Assembly (NCBI RefSeq): GCF_016917355.1 | Contig: NZ_CP070304.1 | Span: 4,588,001-4,652,000, forward strand | Direction of reading: 5' to 3' | From: Glaciimonas sp. PAMC28666 | Lineage (GTDB): Bacteria; Pseudomonadota; Gammaproteobacteria; Burkholderiales; Burkholderiaceae_D | DNA: 64,000 nt | Shown here: positions 15,813-23,888 of the stretch, piece after piece | Layout: each line of letters starts with the position of its first letter | Position numbering within the stretch: position 1 is the first letter of the stretch | Notes under the pieces: model-generated | Told to the model about the DNA's origin: nothing | The model's input: the letters and a program-made list of their open reading frames with translations, nothing else | Databases searched by the model: none | Position numbers and translations under genes: made by a program

Positions 15813-16142
15813 CTACGCAGTCGGGGAGACCATGTTCCGATCCGCTTTCTTCGCTAAAAAATAGGCCACCTCGGCCCCCAGTGCCATCAGATCGGCAAGG
15901 TCCAGATTGTTGACATCTTGCGTGGTGAGGATTGGTTGGGTGATGCGCGGCAATACTTTTTGCAGGGCCATGACATCGAGGTTGGCGACATCGACCAGTG
16001 AGACGCCGCGCAGCTCTCCGGCTTTTGGTTTGCGTAATTGAATTTCGGTAATGACGGTTTCGCCGCGTTGCAGCGGTTCGTCCAGAATAACGGTGACGTG
16101 GTTGGTGGAAGTGGGTGCAACGGAAGTTTTGACGGCTGACAT
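15813..16142 (-). CDS. E: gpE-like tail assembly chaperone
   Basis: 109 residues. Contains the typical V-I-L-D-E-P-L-Q-R-G-E-T-V-I and L-R-K-P-K-A-G-E-L-R-G motifs of P2 gpE, with later L-D-L-A-D-L-M-A-L-G. Tail assembly chaperones bind the tape measure protein during tail formation. Near its end lies a T_TTT_TTA heptamer in the right frame for -1 slippage into E'. Between FII and T as in P2. Confidence 0.88.
   Translation of the reverse strand: MSAVKTSVAPTSTNHVTVILDEPLQRGETVITEIQLRKPKAGELRGVSLVDVANLDVMALQKVLPRITQPILTTQDVNNLDLADLMALGAEVAYFLAKKADRNMVSPTA
15855..15861 (-). promoter_or_regulatory. -1 ribosomal frameshift site in gene E
   Basis: On the coding strand the codons read TAT TTT TTA GCG, so the heptamer is T_TTT_TTA in the E frame. 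Slipping back by one base gives a frame open to the E' stop at 15688. P2 uses a related T-rich heptamer at the same place. Confidence 0.8.
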
Positions 16143-16195
16143 GGTGTGCTCTTTTTAATGGACAAATAAATGAATGGTGCGGTTGATCTGATTCG

Positions 16196-16705
16196 TTACA
16201 GACCGATGGCTTGGCGCAGTGCATCGTTGACGCTGACGCCGTTGATCTTTTCAATACAGTTCATAAAATCGAGTTCGATCAGGTCGACGTTATCGACCGT
16301 GAGTTTGTAATAACTGACGGCGGTACTGTACTTATGGGCGGTGTCGTCGCCAATTTTGGCAGACCCCATATCGATTTCTTTATGCCGTCCGCGTACCACC
16401 ACTTCAACGGCTAATACGTCGCCGGTATCGTCATTTTGATAGGCCCCGGCAAAGCGTAATTGCACAGCGTTGTGGGATTTGGCAGCGTATTGCTTTAATG
16501 CGTCAACAACGAGGCCGCCCGTTGTCCATTCGAGTGTCAGCGCTTCGTTACCCATATCGACCATGATCGGGCCGCTCATGCCACCGGCACGGTATTCCTC
16601 CATCTTGCGGCTGAGTTTCGGCAATGTCAGTTCCGGCACCAGCCCCATGTAGTGCACGCCATCGTTGAACAGATTAAAATCTTTGAGTTTGTTGGGTAAG
16701 CCCAT
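16196..16705 (-). CDS. FII: Major tail tube protein (P2 gpFII-like)
   Basis: 169 residues, near the P2 FII length of 172. It begins MGLPNKLKDFNLFNDGVHYM, with the conserved E-L-T-L-P-K-L-S-R-K-M-E-E-Y-R-A-G-G-M block that is characteristic of contractile tail tubes of P2-like phages. It polymerises into the inner tube. It follows the sheath gene on the same transcript. Confidence 0.95.
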   Translation of the reverse strand: MGLPNKLKDFNLFNDGVHYMGLVPELTLPKLSRKMEEYRAGGMSGPIMVDMGNEALTLEWTTGGLVVDALKQYAAKSHNAVQLRFAGAYQNDDTGDVLAVEVVVRGRHKEIDMGSAKIGDDTAHKYSTAVSYYKLTVDNVDLIELDFMNCIEKINGVSVNDALRQAIGL

Positions 16706-16729
16706 GGATATATCCGATCGGAAATAAAG

Positions 16730-17902
16730 TTAAGCGGTGATGCGGCTGGCAAAGTCGGCCAGATAGCGGTCGGTGATGCGTTGCTGGAACACTAGATTTT
16801 CTAGTGGAGGCACCGGCGTATAGTCGTAATCGATGGCCAGCTTTCCGGCTTTTAAGGTGTCTTTGCTATTGAACGCTTCGTCGTACCATGCGCTGCCGTC
16901 GATGATGTAACCCTGGGCTTTGAGGTCACGGAATTTGGCATTGATGCTTTCGATCAAATCCTTCACTAACGACGGATGCAATGGCTTATCGACATACGTA
17001 AAATGCGCCTCCGCTATCGTGTCGGCCAGCACTTGTGCGGTGCGGGTGTAATTCTCAAAAAAGAAGAATTCCGGCACTTCACAGGTGCGCGAACCCCAGA
17101 ACCGAAAGCCGCCATTGTTGATTAACGTGGTGACTTCCTTTCCGTTCAGGTATCCAGCATCGGTGGCCGGATCCTGCAAGTCCCAGAACACGTCGCTACT
17201 GATGCCGGTCGGGCCATTGACCGGCATATTCGATAAGGTTTTATGCCAGCCGATTTGTTCATCGATCTTGGCGCGCAAGCCGAGTGCGTAAGCGACGGCG
17301 GAGATGCTGGCTTCGGCATTGGTCGCCATATCCCAGCCGACAAAGTCGGGCCAGATCAGCATCAACTCGCGTTGGCCGAAGTCTTTCCGATAGGCGACGG
17401 CGTCTTCTTTGGTCAGGCAGCCCCACGCCGACGCATACACAAAGCCGCGCAACTGTTGCGCCACGCTGACCATGGCGTTGGTGACTGCTTGGGTGTCGAG
17501 ACCGGGCGCGCCGAGGATGCGTGGCTTGATGCCGAGTTTGCCTTGCGCGGCCAGCAAGGCTTTGATGCCGGTATATTTGCCGCTGGCGGTCACCGTGCCG
17601 ATCACGTTGCTGGTGGTGGCGGCTTCGTCGTCCCCTTCGGCTACCCGCACGACGATCGTAAAGGGCTTGGTTTGCAGACCGATGGCTTCGAGTGTGCGGC
17701 TTAAGGTTCCTTTCTTACCGGCTTTGCCGAGCGCCGCAATGACGTTGGTTAATAACACCGGCGTGTCGAGCGGAAACGTCAAGGGATCGGCATCTTCTGC
17801 GGTGGCAACGAGGCCAATGACGGCGGTGCTGATGGTGCGGATCGGGCGCGTGCCGTCGTTGATTTCGAGGACGCGTACGCCGTGGTGGTAATCGGTGGAC
17901 AT
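16730..17902 (-). CDS. FI: Tail sheath protein (P2 gpFI-like)
   Basis: 390 residues from the ATG at 17902 that follows GGAG (P2 FI has 396). Start S-T-D-Y-H-H-G-V-R-V-L-E-I-N-D-G-T-R-P-I, then the conserved G-L-V-A-T-A-E-D-A-D and C-terminal D-Y-T-P-V-P-P-L-E-N-L sheath motifs. It forms the contractile outer sheath. A longer frame to 17941 has no ribosome-binding site and is not used. Confidence 0.95.
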   Translation of the reverse strand: MSTDYHHGVRVLEINDGTRPIRTISTAVIGLVATAEDADPLTFPLDTPVLLTNVIAALGKAGKKGTLSRTLEAIGLQTKPFTIVVRVAEGDDEAATTSNVIGTVTASGKYTGIKALLAAQGKLGIKPRILGAPGLDTQAVTNAMVSVAQQLRGFVYASAWGCLTKEDAVAYRKDFGQRELMLIWPDFVGWDMATNAEASISAVAYALGLRAKIDEQIGWHKTLSNMPVNGPTGISSDVFWDLQDPATDAGYLNGKEVTTLINNGGFRFWGSRTCEVPEFFFFENYTRTAQVLADTIAEAHFTYVDKPLHPSLVKDLIESINAKFRDLKAQGYIIDGSAWYDEAFNSKDTLKAGKLAIDYDYTPVPPLENLVFQQRITDRYLADFASRITA

Positions 17903-17927
17903 AACAACTCCTATTGGTGATAAATAA

Positions 17928-18440
17928 TTAAAAAAGGGCAAGGTCCGGAGGGACCGGCCACGTCAGTCGGTGCGGGTAGTCGGGTTGATCGACTATCCGA
18001 TTGAGGCCGACCCGATAAATCTTCCACGCTTTGAGCAAGGCGATATCGACCTGTGTGGCGTCGTCGATATCGATCCGGTCCTGATATCGGGTGATCGCCG
18101 TGGTCGCGATGCGCAAACCGGTGCTTATGCGTTCGACGGCGGCGGCGATCAGTTCGGCATCGCTGGGGTAATAATCCGGTACCGGCCCCCAGCGACCGCT
18201 ATCGCATTCCGCGTATATGGCGCGTCCGTGCGGTTCGACATCATTAGGTGTGGCTAAAAACGACCAGTAGTCGTCTTTGGCGTCGAATTTCACTTCGCAA
18301 CGGATGCCATTGACCTGTCGTACCGGCGAGCGCACGTCTGTATAGATAAACCGGTTCCCGAGCAGTGCTGGTGGGATCATGGCTTGCGGGGGAGCCACGT
18401 GCATTGTCGCTTTCATTGCTTTGTGTCGTTTCACCATCAT
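17928..18440 (-). CDS. G: Tail fibre assembly protein
   Basis: About 170 residues. The C-terminal L-L-K-A-W-K-I-Y-R-V-G-L-N-R-I followed by W-P-V-P-P is the hallmark of tail fibre assembly (Tfa-type) chaperones. The start was set at ATG 18440 because AAAGGG lies just upstream and the ATGATG overlaps the TGA of gene H; an in-frame ATG at 18455 is less likely. It helps fold or trimerise the fibre encoded just before it. It corresponds in place to P2 gene G, though similarity outside the C terminus is not clear. Confidence 0.78.
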   Translation of the reverse strand: MMVKRHKAMKATMHVAPPQAMIPPALLGNRFIYTDVRSPVRQVNGIRCEVKFDAKDDYWSFLATPNDVEPHGRAIYAECDSGRWGPVPDYYPSDAELIAAAVERISTGLRIATTAITRYQDRIDIDDATQVDIALLKAWKIYRVGLNRIVDQPDYPHRLTWPVPPDLALF

Positions 18441-20419
18441 CCAACCCTTTGCCATAATGTTGTCCGTGTACCGATCCCGCCATCGTTGCCGGTGCCGTGG
18501 TCATACGACCAGCCGCGTATCTGCCACGCACCGCCGACTTCGGGTGAACCATGATTTTTATTTAAGCGGTAGGAGCCGACGCTATTTTCTTGCAGGCCCG
18601 GTCCCGCTAGCTGATGGGCATAGCTCGCTGTGCCGCCGTTGGCCGCTGCTAAGCCAGCGGTGTGGGCATAAGCGACGTGGAAGTTGACCGGACTGTAGAC
18701 AGCACAGTCGCCCGCACTATCGCCACCATGCAGCCATGCGGGCTGGCCCGGGCGTCCGTTCCAATTTAACCGGATGCTGGCACTGCCACTGATCTTGTCG
18801 GCGGGATTCAAATTGCGGGTGGTCCAGGCTTCTGACCATGCGCTCCATCCTTTGCTGTTGATATTGACCCGCGTGACGATCTGATTGTCGGTGGAGATCG
18901 CCCGTTGCAATAACCAATTGTCTTTTGCCGGTGTGGCGCTGCCATTGAGCGATGACGTGAAAACATGTCCGTAGGGCGTTGGGCGATTGGCTGTCGCTTC
19001 CTGGGTATAGGTGGCCCAGCCGAGAGGGGCGGCATTCATGTCGGCAACCAAAGGCGGGCCACCATCCGGCAGCGTGCCGTTTTGACCTTGGGTAACGGCG
19101 CGCTTACCAGTCCCGCCGACGGTCAGGGAACCCACATTGCCACCGGTCAGCGGCAGGTATTTGCCGGTGACCTCGGGGAGATTGCCGCTGTGATAGAGTT
19201 TTTTCCACGACCCCCACTTATCCTGCCCGCCAAGCCGATAGCATGGGTTGCCGTTGCTTGTAAAACCCAACTGATGCGCGGGACCGCCCGTGAAATCGGA
19301 TCCGCTTCCATAGGGCCGAAACGTGATTACACCGTGCGCCGTGCCACCATCGCTCAATCCATCGACGTCATTGTTCTTAAAGTCAAAATAGACGCCCATG
19401 CCACGCTCTTTGGGCGCTTCGGCAAGGGTGCGTTGATCTGTGACCGCAATGCCATGGGTCGACTGGGCGGCGCGGGCAGGCGCGTAGCCAATCAGGTTTT
19501 GTTTGGTGGCGGGGTCAAAGGTGACCGTGTCCCACGCCAGTTTCCAGGCACGGCCTTTAAAAAGGGGTTTTTGTGCGGTGAAACCCGTACGTTCCCAGGT
19601 GCGTTGCGTGATACCACCTTCGGTATACACCTGGCGCACGAACTCCTTGCCGCGCAGCGTGACCAAGGTGCCGAAGCCGTCACCGCCCATCGGCAAATGG
19701 GTAGCGGCCAGAATGCCGCGGTCATTCGCCACCAGCACATCGCGCACACCGGTCGTGAGTAAAGTATCGCAATCGGTATTGCTGTCGGTCACGGCGTCGA
19801 GCGTGCGGAAATACAGCGCGTCGCCCCGTTCGTCCGTCAGATAGGCAGGATGCGGATCGGTTTCTTTTTTGTGATGCGCGATAGCGGCAGCCAGCGCCGG
19901 TGTGAGTCCAGCCGGTGTGACGGCGCGGGTGTGATCGCTTCCCGCGACGGTCTCTGCAAAGGTCGCCAGTTCCACCACGCCTTGTCGGGACGTGGTGCCC
20001 GGTGGATTGGTAAAATTGGCGTTGCCGAAGGTCAGACTGGTGACGTCAATCGTCGTAAAAATGGTGTCGGCCGACAACAGCAGCATCGACTGGGCGGACT
20101 TCTGCAGGATCGGTTCGGGCTGACTGTAAACGCCCAGCAAGACGCCGTTACTGAGCCAATAGCCAATACCGCGCACCGTGTAGGTGTCGGTGCCATCGTC
20201 GCGAATGGTGACGTGGATGGTGCCGGGGGCCACCACGCCGCCGGATAGCGTGTTGAGGCGTTTGAATTCACCCGGCAGGACGGTCATCCCCTGGTCGGGC
20301 TTGAACGCGGTGGCGGTCAGGCCAATATGCGTCACGGTGAGCGGTGCGGTGCCGTTGTGTTCTGCGTTCACCAAGGCGGCGCGACCGACGGTGGTGGTGG
20401 TAATTTGGAGACCGGACAT
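18437..20419 (-). CDS. H: Tail fibre protein (P2 gpH-like)
   Basis: About 660 residues. The first about 150 residues are the conserved baseplate-attachment part (G-L-Q-I-T-T-T-T-V-G-R-A-A-L-V-N-A, then L-N-T-L-S-G-G). The distal part is rich in glycine, tryptophan and asparagine with collar-type repeats such as G-F-T-S-N-G-N-P and W-x-K-L-Y-H-S-G-N-L. The tip decides host binding. The start at 20419 lies five bases after the gene I stop; an in-frame ATG at 20455 would overlap I. A long open frame on the opposite strand (18965-19762) is a shadow. Confidence 0.88.
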   Translation of the reverse strand: MSGLQITTTTVGRAALVNAEHNGTAPLTVTHIGLTATAFKPDQGMTVLPGEFKRLNTLSGGVVAPGTIHVTIRDDGTDTYTVRGIGYWLSNGVLLGVYSQPEPILQKSAQSMLLLSADTIFTTIDVTSLTFGNANFTNPPGTTSRQGVVELATFAETVAGSDHTRAVTPAGLTPALAAAIAHHKKETDPHPAYLTDERGDALYFRTLDAVTDSNTDCDTLLTTGVRDVLVANDRGILAATHLPMGGDGFGTLVTLRGKEFVRQVYTEGGITQRTWERTGFTAQKPLFKGRAWKLAWDTVTFDPATKQNLIGYAPARAAQSTHGIAVTDQRTLAEAPKERGMGVYFDFKNNDVDGLSDGGTAHGVITFRPYGSGSDFTGGPAHQLGFTSNGNPCYRLGGQDKWGSWKKLYHSGNLPEVTGKYLPLTGGNVGSLTVGGTGKRAVTQGQNGTLPDGGPPLVADMNAAPLGWATYTQEATANRPTPYGHVFTSSLNGSATPAKDNWLLQRAISTDNQIVTRVNINSKGWSAWSEAWTTRNLNPADKISGSASIRLNWNGRPGQPAWLHGGDSAGDCAVYSPVNFHVAYAHTAGLAAANGGTASYAHQLAGPGLQENSVGSYRLNKNHGSPEVGGAWQIRGWSYDHGTGNDGGIGTRTTLWQRVG

Positions 20420-20423
20420 AGGT

Positions 20424-20993
20424 TTATGGGGCTTCGGTAAGGTTAAGGCGGGCATAAATCACCGGACGTAGCGCGCTCACCACGGCGATGGCGGCGCAGG
20501 TGTCTAGTCCTTGCGTGAACGTAAAATGACTGCGCACCGGCTTGGTCCGGTTGACTTCGGCGATCACGTCGTCGACAAAGGCCGCTGTGGCGGTGTTGCC
20601 GCCAGCACCGCTTAAGGTCATCATCAAATCAAAGGTGTGCGGTTCGCCCTTGGGTGACTTCTGCCACCACTCGTTGAGCAGGATCGCGCCACCGAATGCG
20701 GCGACGACATCCTTCACCGACTTGGCGGTACCTTTCTGGCGATGAATCGCCATCGCGCCGCGCACACGGGCGCGCCGGACTTCTTCGCTCCAGTACGGTT
20801 TCCAGCTATCCACGGACAATTGCCACGCCAGCCATGGCAACAGATCAATCGGGCAAGTGGTCGGGTTATTGAGCGTGCGCAACGGAATCGGAACGGCGGA
20901 GATGCGAGCGGTTGCCGCTTCCAGAGCGCGTTCCTGCGGCGTGGTGTTGGGCGGCAAGAGCGACCGATACGGCGGTGGAATGTGCTTATTCAT
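20424..20993 (-). CDS. I: Baseplate / tail protein I
   Basis: 189 residues from the ATG that overlaps the end of gene J. Motifs L-L-P-P-N-T-T-P-Q-E-R-A-L-E and C-P-I-D-L-L-P-W-L-A-W-Q-L-S-V-D are those of P2 tail protein I. Next come the tail-I Y-W-S-E-E and H-R-Q-K-G-T blocks. It joins the fibres to the baseplate wedge. Confidence 0.92.
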   Translation of the reverse strand: MNKHIPPPYRSLLPPNTTPQERALEAATARISAVPIPLRTLNNPTTCPIDLLPWLAWQLSVDSWKPYWSEEVRRARVRGAMAIHRQKGTAKSVKDVVAAFGGAILLNEWWQKSPKGEPHTFDLMMTLSGAGGNTATAAFVDDVIAEVNRTKPVRSHFTFTQGLDTCAAIAVVSALRPVIYARLNLTEAP

Positions 20994-21873
20994 ACACACC
21001 GCCATACTCGACCACGATATCGTCACAGAACGGTGCCTGACGGCGAGAGATCGCCAGGTCTTTGGTCGGTGAAGTCAGTGCGACCCGTTCCACCCCATCA
21101 ACGTGCAGCGCGGCGTAAATACCGGATAAGGTTGGCCCACGCCCAATACGGTGCGCTTCGGTGACGTAGTGCTGCATGCGGCGTTGGGCTTCCAGCACCA
21201 CGACAGCGGCATCCGGACCGGGAAACGTATAAAGTTTGGCGCGGACGCGATAACGGATAATCTGGGCCGATTCGACCAGGACATGATCGGTCAGCGGCCG
21301 GACGTTGTCGGCTCCTAATCGGGCTGCTACGATATCAATCAGTTCTTGCGACGCGGTACCGTCACCGTCTCGGGACAAGATCGTGACCATGACGACACCT
21401 GGGGACGGACTGGTGGCTGAAGCATCGAGCACCCTTGCATCGGCACCCAGTGCATGAAAGATATACGCGCCTTCGGGACCAGCCACCGAGAAGCCGTGCG
21501 GAGCCAGCTGGATACGCTTGCGCAAATCTGCATTCGATTCCATCACCGCATCGGTTCCCTTGTCGGGATCGGCAGGCGTGACGACCAGACGCGGCACGTC
21601 CATCAATGCGCCCAGGTGATCCAGATCGTTGTCCATGGCATACGCCAGCATCAGAGCGCGAGCCGCTTCGTTGACTCGCTGGCGTATGTGTAATTCACGA
21701 TAAGCGGTGACTTGCAAAATCTTCATGGCGGGATCCGATTCCAGCAAACCATCCATGGATGGATCGCGGGCGGTCAGATCGATCAGTTGTTCTGCCAGAA
21801 TGGTCTCAAAGTCCAGCGCTTCGACAATGTTTGGTACCGGCAGGCGGGAGAGATCAATCGCAGAGGTACTCAT
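20986..21873 (-). CDS. J: Baseplate assembly protein J
   Basis: 295 residues. It starts MSTSAIDLSRLPVPNIVE and has the R-E-L-H-I-R-Q-R-V-N-E-A-A-R-A and L-D-H-L-G-A-L-M-D-V-P-R motifs of gpJ. Baseplate wedge component. Its start overlaps the W stop (ATGA) and its stop overlaps the start of I, so V-W-J-I are one coupled block. Confidence 0.93.
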   Translation of the reverse strand: MSTSAIDLSRLPVPNIVEALDFETILAEQLIDLTARDPSMDGLLESDPAMKILQVTAYRELHIRQRVNEAARALMLAYAMDNDLDHLGALMDVPRLVVTPADPDKGTDAVMESNADLRKRIQLAPHGFSVAGPEGAYIFHALGADARVLDASATSPSPGVVMVTILSRDGDGTASQELIDIVAARLGADNVRPLTDHVLVESAQIIRYRVRAKLYTFPGPDAAVVVLEAQRRMQHYVTEAHRIGRGPTLSGIYAALHVDGVERVALTSPTKDLAISRRQAPFCDDIVVEYGGVYE

Positions 21874-22211
21874 GCGCCACCCGGATCGATAGAGACGTTA
21901 ATCTGGACACTCTGTTCAGCGGCCACGCCATCGAGCAGCAAGGTCGCTTTACCATCGGTGCCGCGCTGCAGCTGCAGGCCCGTTAATTGAATACGCGGCT
22001 CCCACAAGCGCACCGCATGCGCCGTGGCGGCATAGATGCGTAAGGTCGTGGCACCGTGTAATGGCTGATCGATCAGTTCCGGTACTTCCGACCCGTAGCC
22101 TCGGCGCATGACCCGGGATCCTATCGGCGTGGTCAAAATATCAGCTAGCGACTGACGGATGTGCGCGAGGCCGGTCAACGCCCGACCGTTGCTGCGATCC
22201 ATGCCGCTCAT
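21870..22211 (-). CDS. W: Baseplate protein W
   Basis: 113 residues, a gp25-like baseplate wedge protein: I-R-Q-S-L-A-D-I-L-T-T-P-I-G-S-R-V-M-R-R-G-Y-G-S is the conserved core. Overlaps both V and J by four bases (ATGA). Confidence 0.93.
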   Translation of the reverse strand: MSGMDRSNGRALTGLAHIRQSLADILTTPIGSRVMRRGYGSEVPELIDQPLHGATTLRIYAATAHAVRLWEPRIQLTGLQLQRGTDGKATLLLDGVAAEQSVQINVSIDPGGA

Positions 22212-22855
22212 TGCGGACCATCCGACAGGTCACCACCGCGTTCGACGCCGCCGTGCGGGTGTTTCATCAGGCTGACGCCGCCAGCCACCACATCGTCGGT
22301 CGCCGTCAACGTGCCGTTGATGACGGCGGCCGCACCGCCCCCGGCGCCGGGTGTGACGGCCATGCCGCCGTTGAGTGAACTCAACCCGGCGACAATCAAA
22401 TTCTTTAGTACGGTCAGGTTGCCCGTGCAGATCGTGTCGTCAGCGTTGGAGGTGACTTTGCCGGGTTCAACCGTCACGCTGGTGCCATCCGGTAAGGTGG
22501 CGCTTAATGTATGGACGGCGCTGTCGTATTGGACAATCGTGCCATCGCCGTAACGCGTGGTGTGATGGTCGGGGTTGGTCGACGGCGGGGCAAACTGATC
22601 GGAATACACTGCGGGGAAAATCACGGCGTGATCAAAGTTGCCCTCAGGGGAAAGCAGAACGACCTGTTCACCAATCGTCGGAGGCCACCACGTCTGTGCG
22701 CCGCCCGCCCGCGTCGTCGCCCATGGTCGCCAGTTGGTGAGATTGTTGCCGACCTGAACCCGCACGCGTTGCGTGTCGTGATCGATCTCGGCGATGGTGC
22801 CAAGACGGATCAGGTTGAGGATCAAGCGGAGTAATTCGGAGATGTCGGCAGTCAT
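22208..22855 (-). CDS. V: Baseplate assembly protein V (spike)
   Basis: 215 residues from ATG 22855. N-terminal helix, then an OB-fold with V-Q-V-G-N-N-L-T-N-W-R-P-W and G-E-Q-V-V-L-L-S-P-E-G, and a C-terminal glycine-rich spike with the H-P-H-G-G-V metal-binding type end (K-H-P-H-G-G). It forms the membrane-piercing tip. First gene of the baseplate block; in P2 it follows S directly, here a 2-kb accessory insert lies between. Confidence 0.9.
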   Translation of the reverse strand: MTADISELLRLILNLIRLGTIAEIDHDTQRVRVQVGNNLTNWRPWATTRAGGAQTWWPPTIGEQVVLLSPEGNFDHAVIFPAVYSDQFAPPSTNPDHHTTRYGDGTIVQYDSAVHTLSATLPDGTSVTVEPGKVTSNADDTICTGNLTVLKNLIVAGLSSLNGGMAVTPGAGGGAAAVINGTLTATDDVVAGGVSLMKHPHGGVERGGDLSDGPQ

Positions 22856-23080
22856 GCGATGCATGGTGCCGCGTTGTGGTCTTCAGCGCATTAGACAGCG
22901 GGTTGGTAAGCCGCTTATCAGCTCCGACGCCCTTTGGCACCGCTCCCACGCGTGGGAAAGTAGCGCCCCAGAACGCGGCGACGTGGACAGCGCCAACCAT
23001 CCGGGGAACAGCCCTGAGTTGGTGATGACGAACCGGGACGCTTTGTCCTCCGGACAGCTATTTAGCTAACTATTACAACA
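22856..23080. other. Non-coding stretch between V and brnA
   Basis: About 225 bases with no supported gene. It holds a 14-base palindrome TCCCACGCGTGGGA (22944-22957) and a short hairpin TGTCC-TCC-GGACA at 23044-23056, just past the brnA stop. A late promoter for V would be expected here, but I found no TGT-N12-ACA Ogr-type site. Confidence 0.4.
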
Positions 23081-23413
23081 CTACCGATGAAATGGATGTT
23101 CGCTAATAAACTGGCGTAAGGCAGCATTGACGCGAGTCTGCCAGCCTTTGCCGGTCGCTTTGAAAACATCCAGCAGGTCGGCATCCAACCGAATGGCCGT
23201 AAAAACCTTGGTTTCCTCGGCTTTCGGACGGCCACGACGCTTTGCCACTAATGCGGTATAGATTTCCGGCGGCAACATCTCACTGGCCGGTTTGGCGTTG
23301 GCAAACCATTCTTTTGTGAGTTCTGGATTGTCCAGATCAGCGGCAATGCCAGCATCGATGGCAGCCTCCTCCTCGGGTGTGGGAAGGATAGTCCCGGATT
23401 TAAGTTTTGGCAT
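23081..23413 (-). CDS. brnA: BrnA antitoxin
   Basis: 110 residues. N-terminal half with E-E-E-A-A-I-D-A-G-I-A-A-D and the A-K-P-A-S-E-M-L-P-P block, then K-R-R-G-R-P-K and the C-terminal ribbon-helix-helix F-T-A-I-R-L-D-A-D-L-L with G-K-G-W-Q-T-R-V-N-A-A-L-R. BrnA binds BrnT and represses its own promoter. The start has an AGAGGTGA site and overlaps the end of brnT by 14 bases, the normal brnTA arrangement. Confidence 0.9.
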   Translation of the reverse strand: MPKLKSGTILPTPEEEAAIDAGIAADLDNPELTKEWFANAKPASEMLPPEIYTALVAKRRGRPKAEETKVFTAIRLDADLLDVFKATGKGWQTRVNAALRQFISEHPFHR

Positions 23414-23666
23414 AATTTTTCACCTCTCTTGTATTGGCCTTGCGCAGGCTGATAACGCGTACCGCATCGGTGCGGTGACAATAAACCATGACATGCAGGC
23501 GTTCACCAATGTAGCCGGTAACATGAAAGCGCCGTTCGGTATATTGCTGACGCGTGTCCTCAGATACGACTGCGCTCTCCCATTCAAAATCCTCTACACG
23601 GGCCAGCGACAAGCCATGTTTATCGACATTACTACTATTTTTGGCTGCGTCAAATTCATAGTTCAT
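23400..23666 (-). CDS. brnT: BrnT ribonuclease toxin
   Basis: 88 residues from ATG 23666: M-N-Y-E-F-D-A-A-K-N-S-S-N-V-D-K-H-G-L-S is the standard BrnT opening (family F-x-W-D-x-x-K-A-x-x-N-x-x-K-H-G). Near the end V-I-S-L-R-K-A-N-T-R-E fits the conserved I-S-x-R-x-A-x-x-x-E motif. BrnT is a RelE-fold ribonuclease. The longer frame from TTG 23702 is rejected because it starts within the promoter. The ATG lies seven bases after the -10 box, so the mRNA is leaderless or nearly so. Confidence 0.88.
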   Translation of the reverse strand: MNYEFDAAKNSSNVDKHGLSLARVEDFEWESAVVSEDTRQQYTERRFHVTGYIGERLHVMVYCHRTDAVRVISLRKANTREVKNYAKT

Positions 23667-23673
23667 TCGATTT

Positions 23674-23728
23674 ATTGTATAAACAAGAATTGACTGCGTC
23701 AAGTAATTTTTGTTTATACAAAAATTAC
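23674..23728 (-). promoter_or_regulatory. brnTA promoter and palindromic operators
   Basis: -35 TTGACG (23702-23697), 17-base spacer, -10 TACAAT (23679-23674). Upstream lies the perfect inverted repeat GTAATTTTTGT-TTAT-ACAAAAATTAC (23703-23728). The 12-mer TTGTATAAACAA (23675-23686) overlaps the -10 and occurs again inverted inside that repeat (23710-23721). Likely BrnA binding sites. Confidence 0.7.
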
Positions 23729-23888
23729 TGACCTATAGTGTTCTTGAGTCTACGTCCGATTTAAATGCCTAATAGCAACATTTCATGTTAAATTATTATT
23801 TCAAAATAATAACGAACAATTTGTGTAGTTGTAGCTCACTAAGCACCGCAAAGTTCACTACCACTTTGCCAAAAAAATTGGAAATTTC

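Noticed and set aside
18965-19762. 265-codon open frame on the plus strand opposite the tail fibre gene
   Set aside because: Lies wholly antisense to gene H, which has clear fibre motifs. The product has no recognisable domain.
22856-23080. Ogr-type late promoter (TGT-N12-ACA) before gene V
   Set aside because: Looked for on the coding strand and not found; other late promoters were not convincing either.
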